In this document: positions 6,226 to 11,816 of the stretch, one piece after another
Layout of the letters: each line of letters starts with the position of its first letter
Numbering within the stretch: the first letter of the stretch is position 1
Assembly (NCBI GenBank): GCA_026770585.1
Contig: MU647798.1
Span: 23,282 to 35,188 of the forward strand
Direction of reading: 5' to 3'
Origin: Baffinella frigidus
Lineage: Eukaryota; Cryptophyceae; Cryptomonadales; Baffinellaceae
Length of the DNA: 11,907 nucleotides
The notes under the pieces: generated by a model
Database searches by the model: none
Told to the model about the DNA's origin: nothing
Seen by the model: only the letters and a program-made list of their open reading frames with translations
Translations under genes and position numbers: made by a program

Positions 6226-6330
6226 GGGTTCGCCTGTGTTGGGAGCATTCAAATCCTGAAAGACCCAACGGAGTGGTCTTTGGGCAGATCCTGTCACTCT
6301 CTGCGAACCTGCTCGAATCATGGGGAAATA
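6226..6330 (+). repeat. R1 repeat copy
   Basis: Follows 4540-4645 through TTGGGAGCATT, TTTGGGCAGATCCTGTC and CTCGAATCATGGGGAAAT, with scattered substitutions. It is the continuation of the R1 copy into which retroposon copy 2 was inserted. Confidence 0.75.
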
Positions 6331-6342
6331 GGTGGGTTCCTA

Positions 6343-6384
6343 CGGATAAGGTAACGGAAACTCCGGATAAGGTAACGGAAACTC
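6343..6384 (+). repeat. Two exact 21-bp tandem units
   Basis: CGGATAAGGTAACGGAAACT plus a final C occurs twice in immediate succession (6343-6363, 6364-6384). The same motif forms the arms of the foldback at 4652-4818, so this is a local duplication of an arm end. Confidence 0.95.
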
Positions 6385-6487
6385 TGGGCAGACCTCGGCA
6401 AGGACAAGGTCTCCGCGAACCACTCGAGGCTGAAAGAGGGAGTATTTTAAATGTGGGGTTGTTAAATTTAGTACCAGTCACGGGCAG

Positions 6488-6570
6488 GTTTGGTCACGTA
6501 TCTGGGGGAATTCTGAGAATTCCCCCAGATACGTGACCAAACGCCCCTATTGGTGTGAAATTTACTACAC
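6488..6570. mobile_element. 55-bp perfect palindrome beside a TTACTACAC half core
   Basis: Positions 6488-6514 and 6516-6542 are exact 27-bp reverse complements with one unpaired base (6515); the arm begins GTTTGGTCACGTATCTGGGG. Eleven bases later TGAAATTTACTACAC (6556-6570) matches the inner-core arm of elements A and B, but no partner arm follows. Possibly an internally rearranged or half-deleted member of the same family. Confidence 0.8.
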
Positions 6571-6624
6571 ATTTTTTTCTTCACTTGTAAAAGAATCCCT
6601 GTTTTAAAATAATCACATTTCTAG

Positions 6625-6840
6625 CCTCGAGCGGAACCGCCTCGAAGCACTCCCGCCGCTGATCTCCGGGGAACACACGTCTCTCCAGGTAACTCCTGGA
6701 GTTTGGGGAAATCAGGTAAAGGTATTTTTCTTTTGGAGCCTGGCAACGAAAATTATCACACACATGCTTTCCTATTACTAGCATGCCCCAATTGGAAAAG
6801 CTTTCGCCGCAGATCTCGGACATCACATACTTCCAGGTAG
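6625..6840 (+). repeat. R1 remnants with TTACTACAC-like half core
   Basis: R1 pieces lie at 6625-6692 (GAACCGCCTCGAAGCACTCC...CTCCAGGTAAC) and 6788-6838 (TTTCGCCGCAGATCTC...TTCCAGG). Between them, CAACGAAAATTATCACAC at 6744-6761 matches the core arm of elements A and B at 16 of 18 positions but has no partner; a small hairpin CATGCT/AGCATG follows (6763-6785). Confidence 0.6.
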
Positions 6841-6947
6841 AGAGAGAGAGAGTTCTTTATTGGCGACCAACTTGTCTGGATCCACCTCATCATGGCTCAG
6901 ATGATTTTGGTGGACCGGCCTCGGGCCACGGGAGTTTGAATTCTCTT
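6841..6947 (-). mobile_element. SINE-like retroposon insertion, copy 3
   Basis: On the minus strand it ends in AAGTTGGTCGCCAATAAA and then a (CT)n tail. AATAAA is TTTATT on plus at 6856-6861 and the GA tract is 6841-6852. TTCCAGGTAG occurs immediately before (6831-6840) and after (6948-6957), giving a 10-bp target duplication within an R1 unit. The body differs from copies 1 and 2; only the 3' end architecture is shared. Confidence 0.65.
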
Positions 6948-7007
6948 TTCCAGGTAGCCTTACATCTACCTTCCTAACCTCCAGGTAACCTTACGATAGA
7001 GGGTCAT

Positions 7008-7150
7008 CAAACCCTACGCCCCAAACCCTAAACCCTGAATCCTGAACCCTAAACTCTGAACCCCAAACCCCAAACCCCAAGCCCCAAACCCCAAGCCCCA
7101 AGCCCCACCCCCCGAGACCCCAGACCCCAAACCCCAACTCCTAACCCCTG
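7008..7150 (-). repeat. Inverted, degenerate telomere-like array
   Basis: CCCTAAA, CCCCAAA, CCCCAAG and CCCTGAA units, opposite in orientation to the arrays at 1-256, 1597-1857 and the terminal telomere. Strongly diverged on its right side. Confidence 0.85.
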
Positions 7151-7227
7151 AGCGTAAACCTGCAGGGGCTCACGGTCTCAGACAACGCTCCAGAGACCCT
7201 TCCATTCTCGATTGGGGACTTCCGCGC

Positions 7228-7327
7228 GCTCAGATGACACGCAGAGAGAGAGAGCGAGCGAGAGAGAGAAAGAGGGAGAGAGAGAGCGCGAGAGAGCGAG
7301 CGAGAGAGCGCGCGCGAGAGAGAGAGG
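7228..7327. repeat. (GA)n/(CG) microsatellite
   Basis: About 100 bp of GA repeats with GCGA and GCGC interruptions, followed by GGACACTTTATGAG. On the minus strand that reads CATAAAGTGTCC then CT repeats, a weak version of the retroposon 3' end. Nothing else is seen from 7151 to 7227 or 7328 to 7496. Confidence 0.85.
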
Positions 7328-7496
7328 ACACTTTATGAGATCCTTGTAGTACCAAAAAACCCGCAGGGGGTCTTAAAATGTGGTCGTGCTGGTCGTGTAA
7401 TCAGCAAATTCTCTCTTTATGCACTGCCCTGCGTTTTCTGACTTTCGAGGCAATTCGCTGCTGACTCTCAGAAGCCTGTCTCAGAACCTAACCCCT

Positions 7497-7585
7497 GCAA
7501 CCCTAAACCCCTAAACCCTAAACCCTAAACCCTAAACCCTAAACCCTAAACCCTAAACCCTAAACCCTAAACCCTAAACCCCAAA
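7497..7585 (-). repeat. Inverted telomere array, 10 exact CCCTAAA units
   Basis: Ten consecutive exact CCCTAAA units occupy 7509-7578, preceded by CCCTAAAC and followed by CCCCAAA. The orientation is that of a left chromosome end, so this array and the terminal one point outward from the intervening 4.2 kb. Its low divergence suggests it is younger than the other internal arrays. Confidence 0.97.
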
Positions 7586-7609
7586 CTCTGGTTCGCAGGT
7601 GATTCTTCT

Positions 7610-7665
7610 GCCGTAACCGCCACCATAACCGCCACCGTAACTGTCGCTTCTTTGCCGTAACCGTC
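7610..7665. repeat. Short CCGTAACCGCCA repeats
   Basis: Imperfect tandem copies of a 12-bp motif: CCGTAACCGCCA, CCATAACCGCCA, CCGTAACTGTC, then CCGTAACCGTCA after a short gap. No reading of coding value. Confidence 0.75.
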
Positions 7666-7688
7666 AGCACGGAGCCACACAGCGGGCT

Positions 7689-7823
7689 ACGAAGGGATTT
7701 TCGGCCCAAATCGGGCCACTTTTCTGTTACCTTATCCGTAGGAACCCCCCTATGTCCCTACGGGTTGCCTACCGTAGGGTCCTAGGTCTGATCTCTTAGG
7801 GGTTATTCAAAATCCCTTCGAAG
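7689..7823. repeat. Foldback with CGAAGGGATTTT ends
   Basis: CGAAGGGATTTT (7689-7700) is repeated in reverse complement at about 7812-7823. A small hairpin GGCCCAAATCGGGCC follows the left end (about 7703-7717). The same terminal motif appears at about 4708-4720 in opposite orientation. The interior (7725-7830) is the block shared with 4789-4905. Confidence 0.65.
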
Positions 7824-7860
7824 TCCGCTGAGTTGAACACGAGAGTGTTAGGCATAGGCC

Positions 7861-7964
7861 TATCCCTTAAGTGACCCGTAGGCTCATACGCCCTACCGTA
7901 GGGCCCTAGGACCTGCGTAGGGCTTCCACGGGCGATTATTCGCCCGTTGGTCACTTAAGGGATG
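7861..7964. mobile_element. 104-bp TA-type MITE, copy 1
   Basis: Terminal inverted repeat TATCCCTTAAGTGACC (7861-7876) against 7949-7964, matching at 15 of 16. The interior begins with about 40 bp (7878-7919, CGTAGGCTCATACGCCC...) almost identical to 9141-9182. Then comes hairpin ACGGGCGA-TTAT-TCGCCCGT (7928-7947). Length and ends match the element at 9124-9227. A TA at the left end suggests insertion at TA, as in Tc1/mariner-derived MITEs, but the right end here reads TG. Confidence 0.75.
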
Positions 7965-7976
7965 GAAGGCTCACGG

Positions 7977-8054
7977 AAGGCCTATTCCTAGGAGCCTTGG
8001 CTTATGCCTAGAAGCGTAGGCCTATTTCTAGGAGCCTAGGCTTGTTTCCAGGAT
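7977..8054. repeat. CCTAGG-rich direct repeat, two copies
   Basis: AGGCCTATT.CTAGGAGCCT.GGCTT appears near 7978 and near 8019, about 41 bp apart; AGAAGCGTAGGCCTA recurs again near 8112. Dense in the palindromic hexamer CCTAGG. Confidence 0.75.
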
Positions 8055-8108
8055 AAGTTCCAGTGTCCGCCTATGTTGCGAGCTCGAAGAACCTAACGGA
8101 CCTAAAGG
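8055..8108 (+). repeat. 70-bp dispersed repeat, partial copy 2
   Basis: Direct, 5'-truncated copy of 4446-4499 (about 50 of 54 positions), running to GGACCTAAAGG. It follows GGATAA at the end of the CCTAGG-rich repeats. Confidence 0.85.
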
Positions 8109-8171
8109 ATCCAGAAGCGTAGGCCTACCCTAGAGGCAGTCTGTGTCCTTATTCGCGAGTAATCCCTTTAG

Positions 8172-8540
8172 GTCCTTTCCTGTAACAGTATACGCGAGAT
8201 ACCTCGCTCTTAAGAAAACGCCCCCCTCTAGGACCCTACAGCAGCCCTATGCCCACAGGGGTACCTCGCTCATAAGAAACTGCCCCCCCCTAGGACCCTA
8301 CAGTAGGACTATGCCTAGGGCCCTATGTTGGTCCTATGGGGGGGCCTAGGGCCCCTGCAGGGCCCTAGGGTGGTCCTAGGGCCCCTGCAGGGCCCTAGGG
8401 TGGTCCTAGGGCCCCTGCAGGGCTCTAGGGTGGTCCTAGGGGAACCCTAGGGCCCCTGCAGGGCCCTAGGGTGGTCCTAGGGGATGGCCGTTTTCTTATG
8501 AGCGAGGTAGCCCTTTACACGAGATACCTGAAAGGACAGC
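8172..8540. mobile_element. Large foldback element with palindromic tandem interior
   Basis: The left side holds two direct copies of ACCTCGCTC.TAAGAAA followed by a C run and CTAGGACCCTACAG (8201-8253 and 8263-8315). The right side holds the inverted counterpart (8473-8509, ...TTTTCTTATGAGCGAGGT). Outside these, GGTCCTTTCC (8171-8180) opposes GAAAGGAC (8530-8537). The interior is the 30-bp palindromic tandem array. No coding sequence; foldback or MITE-like. Confidence 0.75.
8341..8480. repeat. 30-bp tandem array of near-palindromes
   Basis: Three units at 8341-8370, 8371-8400 and 8401-8430, the second and third differing by one base, then a variant unit with an extra GGAACCCTAG reaching 8480. 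Each holds CCTAGGGCC-C-CTGCAG-GGCCCTAGG, a 24-bp palindrome broken by one extra C, with CCTAGG, GGGCCC and CTGCAG nested inside. Confidence 0.95.
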
Positions 8541-8615
8541 TGAGTGCCTCTCCTCGGACCATGGATGATGTGAGGTAAATGTATTCACGTTCTGGGGGCC
8601 CGGGAGAAAGCACCC

Positions 8616-8700
8616 GTGCTTTGGTGCTTTGGTGCTTTGTATTACACTCACATCGAAGGCCACACCCGCCTCACTCTCGAGGAGACGGACACAATCTACG
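8616..8700. repeat. GTGCTTTG x3 and repeat shared with 11728-11800
   Basis: GTGCTTTG occurs three times in a row (8616-8639). From there to about 8700 the sequence resembles 11728-11800 (GCTTTGTATT.CACTCACAT, then CACC/CGCCTCAC, then GAGA..GACAC). In the second location this block lies immediately inside the terminal telomere. Confidence 0.7.
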
Positions 8701-8934
8701 GATGAACTCCCCGACCCAACCCAATCCGGGGCCGTTGACTAAAACCCTGGGCTCGAGTTGACTGATCCATGGGTCCTGTTTCCCTTTTTGTTGACCAAAC
8801 CTAGCCACCTTGGCCACTTATAGTGACAAGTGGACCCTACTGAGTGGACCGCACTAAGTGGGTCACTCTCAATTCTCCTGTCGGAGCCAAACGTGAAAAC
8901 AGCGGCCGACAACAAAACAATACAGTGCACAACA
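8701..8934. other. No gene seen; short internal inverted repeats
   Basis: Overlapping short frames on both strands lack motifs. AGTGG, CACTT and GTGGACC motifs repeat in both orientations at 8812-8870 and could form weak hairpins. Confidence 0.5.
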
Positions 8935-9400
8935 CACTCTCCTCTCGGTGCATGCAACGAGGCGAAGCAGCGAGTGTACAATTGTACAATCGTGCGAGTG
9001 TATTCAAACCAACACGGCCTGACACCATGCACGCAACCCCACGGAGGCTATGTCTGAGTAGGACCTAGAAAGAGGTCGTGTAGTGAGAGAGAGACCTTTA
9101 TTCTTACCAACACGGCCGCCATGTACCCCTTCAGTGGCCAGTAGGCTCATACGCCCTACCGTAGGGCCCTAGGACCTGCCTAGGACCTGTAGGGGGTCCT
9201 TTAAGACCCCCTGGCCCTTAAGGGATACACCCCCACCGAGGCTGTGTCGGAGCAGGGGCGCCGAGAGAGGTCATGCGCACTCTACAAATTGTGTATGAGA
9301 GCGACATTTATTCCTACCAACACGGCCTGACATCATTTCTGCACCCCCACCGAGGTTAGGCATTAACAGGCCCCAGAGAGAGAGAGAGAGACCTTTATTA
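8935..9400 (-). mobile_element. Cluster of retroposon tails, four related units
   Basis: On the minus strand, successive units carry CCGTGTTGGT followed by AATAAA and a CT-rich tail. TTTATT on plus is at 9097-9102, 9307-9312 and 9394-9399; a decayed unit is near 9008. Plus-strand unit bodies share ACCAACACGGCCTGACA.CAT, CACCCCCACCGAGG and GAGAGAGGTCATGCGCACTC (9263-9286). The units are about 75-110 bp apart when the 104-bp MITE at 9124-9227 is removed, so they look like serial insertion or tandem duplication of one short retroposon. Confidence 0.7.
9124..9227. mobile_element. 104-bp TA-type MITE, copy 2
   Basis: Ends TACCCCTTCAGTGGCC and GGCCCTTAAGGGATA are imperfect inverted repeats bounded by TA on both sides, and they match the ends of 7861-7964. 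The interior 9141-9182 is nearly identical to the other copy, but the following hairpin is different: AGGGGGTC-CTTTAA-GACCCCCT (9191-9212). It splits a retroposon unit whose sister (9317-9354) is uninterrupted between CACGGCC..CAT and CACCCCCACCGAGG, which supports recent insertion. Confidence 0.8.
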
Positions 9401-9700
9401 CCAACACGGGAGGCAAGCGGGCTCTTCCGTGCACCCCCTCACTCGGACTCGCCCATCGCCAGGCACGTGCACCCCCTCGCTCCACCCGCCCTTGCCGGTG
9501 GGAGTTAAAATAACCTAAAGGGCCAGACACGGGCATTTATTCACAGTTGTAAAGTTCGTAGCACTACCTCGGGGTATAACCAGCCGTTACTCCTGTAACG
9601 GCGGATCCCGTTTGCTTCGAGCATAGGAAACTGATGTTTAGATCCCCGTGCTTTGAAGACGTCGCACTACCACCTCATGATGTATTTGTTAAGGGGTGTT
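9401..9700. other. No gene seen; one strong hairpin
   Basis: GCCGTTAC-TCCT-GTAACGGC (9583-9602) is a perfect 8-bp stem with a 4-nt loop. GTGCACCCCCTC occurs twice (about 9438 and 9466), and a related inverted form lies near 11308-11327. No T-run follows the hairpin and no gene ends nearby, so I do not call it a terminator. Confidence 0.55.
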
Positions 9701-9770
9701 CCTTTAGGTCCTTTAGGTTCTTCGAACTCCCAACATAGGCGGACACCGGAACTTGTTCTGTAGAAAGGCC
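9701..9770 (-). repeat. 70-bp dispersed repeat, inverted copy 3
   Basis: Reverse complement of 4430-4499 at 66 of 70 positions. Lies just beyond the stop codon of the long minus-strand frame. Confidence 0.9.
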
Positions 9771-9795
9771 AACCGTCACCAAAAATGATTTGAAG

Positions 9796-10614
9796 TCACT
9801 CTTTGGAGGCTTTCTGGCTGGCTGGGCGCAAAATTCTGGCTGGGCGTAAAACTGCCGGCTGTGAAGATTCCTGGCTGCTTGGGGGCCATTGCCAAATCCT
9901 AGTTGGGCGCACAGGGCTTTGCGGCTGGTTGGGCGCTAGAGGGTTCCGGCTGGTCGTGCAAGGACTATCGTCCTTTTCCCGGCTGGGTGGGCGCAGAAGA
10001 CTATCGTCCTTGCGCGGTCGCTCCTCCACCGCCAGCAGCCTCTCCGCCAGCTGGCGATGGCGCAGAGGCATGCGCAACTCCGCCTTCGCCAGTAGTGTCT
10101 CCGCCATCGCTAGCTTCAACCCCCTCCGCATGCGCAACTCTGCCGAAGGAGGAAGCGCTGACGACGTCGAATCGCGCGCTCGCGCCGGGATGATGCATAC
10201 CGCCTCGATATCCTTGGCCCAGGAGATTTCCGCGAGAGAGCTCCAGGGTTGTGTGTGACGCTCAGGGGACGCGCGGCGGAGCGATGAGCGCAGCCACAAG
10301 GGCGCCTGGCGGAATTTTTCCGGCGCGGGGTCTTCTCTTTCTCCTTTCTGAAAGTCTCTCGTAGAAGCGGCCGGCTCAGGAAGATTCTTGGTCGTGGTGC
10401 CTTGGCTACGCGCGGCTGGAAAGAAGCTTCTTTCTGTGCGCCGGGAAACGTCCGCCAGGCGCTGGCTCGTGGCTCGTGGTGGGGAGCAGACGTCCGTCCT
10501 GTGTGTGAGGACCTCTGGCTCGTGGCGACCTGCGTAAATAGCTTGCATTTTCTTGATACACATCTGGACGCTGTCGTTGCGCTCCGGCTTCGGGCTGCAG
10601 GATGAGGCGTCCAT
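9796..10614 (-). CDS. Hypothetical protein, longest open frame (272 codons)
   Basis: I do not recognise a family. The frame is open from beyond 10632 (a GTG there is not a credible eukaryotic start) to TGA at 9796-9798; the first in-frame ATG is at 10614 and begins MDASSCSPKPER. The protein would be basic, Pro/Ser/Arg-rich and soluble, with no signal peptide or membrane segment. Counting from the GTG, residues about 164-204 hold two degenerate 20-residue helical units (AELRMRRGLKLAMAETLLAK, then AELRMPLRHRQLAERLLAVE), mirrored in the DNA by GCATGCGCAACTC.GCC at about 10069 and 10129. The C-terminal third is encoded by the GGCTGG/GGGCGC repeat tract. Overlapping frames of 151 and 172 codons exist here, and GC-rich sequence lengthens open frames by chance. 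A TTACTACAC foldback lies just upstream. It may be a real exon or only a GC-rich non-coding tract. Confidence 0.3.
   Translation of the reverse strand: MDASSCSPKPERNDSVQMCIKKMQAIYAGRHEPEVLTHRTDVCSPPRATSQRLADVSRRTERSFFPAARSQGTTTKNLPEPAASTRDFQKGEREDPAPEKFRQAPLWLRSSLRRASPERHTQPWSSLAEISWAKDIEAVCIIPARARDSTSSALPPSAELRMRRGLKLAMAETLLAKAELRMPLRHRQLAERLLAVEERPRKDDSLLRPPSREKDDSPCTTSRNPLAPNQPQSPVRPTRIWQWPPSSQESSQPAVLRPARILRPASQKASKE
9806..10014. repeat. Imperfect GGCTGG...GGGCGC repeats
   Basis: About eight spaced occurrences of TGGCTGG, GGCTGGGCGC, GTTGGGCGC or GGCTGGGTGGGCGC, at uneven spacing, and two copies of GACTATCGTCCTT (about 9962 and 9998). The pattern suggests slippage expansion of a short GC-rich motif. 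Confidence 0.7.
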
Positions 10615-10739
10615 GCGACGTATGTTGAGCACAAGTGAGGATCAGGGGTTGCACCTCAATGCACCTTTGGGCTTCAAGGCCCCCCCCTCCAAAGGAGATT
10701 TTGCTAAAAATGCCCAATTGCCGTCTCCTCCATTATCTT

Positions 10740-10820
10740 GTCATCATCGCCACTTTACTACACACAAATTTCAGCCGACCCTCTTGTACAGATGATGACG
10801 TGTAGTAAAGTTGGATGATC
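10740..10820. mobile_element. TTACTACAC foldback element E
   Basis: ATCATCGCCACTTTACTACAC (10743-10763) is the imperfect reverse complement of 10800-10820 (GTGTAGTAAAG..GGATGAT), with 12 innermost bases exact and a 36-nt loop. GTCATCATC (10740-10748) can alternatively pair with GATGATGAC (10791-10799). It shares the TTACTACAC end of elements A and B but not their CAAYGAAA portion. Confidence 0.7.
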
Positions 10821-11627
10821 ATTGGATTGCTTGTCCAGCCGTCTAATATCGTTGCGACCCATCGGAGGGTCATTGTTCTGCGCAGCAGAAACCCATCCTC
10901 AGATCTTTGTGTTCCCGGATCGCTGTGGCGCATCTTCCTCGAGCAGCACCGCCTCAGTCTACCCAAACTCGCCAACTTCTCACCGCGGCAATCTACCGGA
11001 CCAAGCATTCGCCTCTGCACCGAGCGACCAACGATCGCGAAAGCTCCAACTCGCCCAACTTCCAGTGATGGGCGCCGGGTGCACGTCCGCGCACAACGTC
11101 CACCAGCCGTACAAATGCTTCGTGGAGCATCACGTTGAACAGCTTCGAATCTCTGAGGAGGTCAGCCTCCTCTCCCCAATCTTCTCAACTTTCCACCTCC
11201 TATCAAACCTTTCGACCTCCTCGCTCGCTCTCCCCCTTTATAGCTGACATGGCAACTTGGGGAGCCCCAAGGTTGCATTCCAGAAGTGTGGGAAACCGGC
11301 AAGCGCGTGTGGGGCGAGGGGGTGCACGCAAGGGTCCGCGTGCCTGATGTGTAGAGTGCACACATGACCTCTCTCTAGCTAGCTATTTCCTGCTCAAGTG
11401 GGGCATATGCGTGGCAGGGCGGGGAGTCGTTCTTCTCAGCGAGAGGCACCGCGCCTCTCACGGCCCACGGATCCCCTCTGGCCAAGTCGCATCACTCCTC
11501 CAGGTCGGGTGCCCCCACCCCAAACCCCTTTGTGCGAAATTTCCGTGAGCTTGCTAGGCTTGGGAGACAAATTGCCCCGTCTCGCCAAACTCGCGGATTC
11601 GCCATGTTCGATTGGGACAGAGATAGA
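10821..11627. other. No gene supported; hairpin and R2 fragment
   Basis: Open frames up to 141 codons on plus (to about 11247) begin with TTG and show no motif. GCAACTTGGGG-AG-CCCCAAGGTTGC at 11252-11276 is a near-perfect hairpin with one bulge. TGTAGAGTGCACACATGACC at 11350-11369, continuing to 11375, is the inverted R2 motif seen at 9263-9286. GA-rich sequence starts at about 11618. Confidence 0.5.
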
Positions 11628-11715
11628 GAGAGAAAGACAGTGTGTGAGAGCGAGAGGGATGGAGCGAGAGAGATAGAGAGAGGGAGAGGGAGAGGGAGAG
11701 AGAGAGAGAGAGAGA
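11618..11715. repeat. (GA)n microsatellite near telomere
   Basis: Purine-rich GA, GAGGGA and GAGC repeats ending in an uninterrupted GA run at about 11697-11714. The block beyond it (11728-11800) repeats 8627-8700. Arginine/glutamate- or leucine/serine-rich frames across it are translation artefacts of the dinucleotide repeat. Confidence 0.95.
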
Positions 11716-11816
11716 CCACGCCGCTTGATGCTTTGTGCTTTGTATTGCACTCACATACCTATTACTCCCACCTCACCATTGAAGAGATAGACACCACGGT
11801 GTGGTATCAAGCAGGG

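Noticed and set aside
6273-6536. Plus-strand frame with LSLSANLLES, superficially leucine-rich-repeat-like
   Set aside because: It is a translation of the R1 repeat, with a duplicated 21-bp foldback-arm motif and half a palindrome; other R1 copies do not keep the frame.
7509-7578. CCCTAAA array as a telomerase RNA template
   Set aside because: A template region is only about 1.5 repeats long; ten perfect units are an interstitial telomere.
8341-8480. CRISPR-like regular repeats
   Set aside because: Units are contiguous 30-bp tandem copies without unique spacers, in a eukaryotic context.
9583-9602. Hairpin as a bacterial-type terminator
   Set aside because: No T-run, no gene ending nearby, and the window is eukaryotic.
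10822-11247. 141-codon plus-strand frame
   Set aside because: Starts at TTG inside a foldback arm and has no motif; a competing frame of similar length overlaps it.
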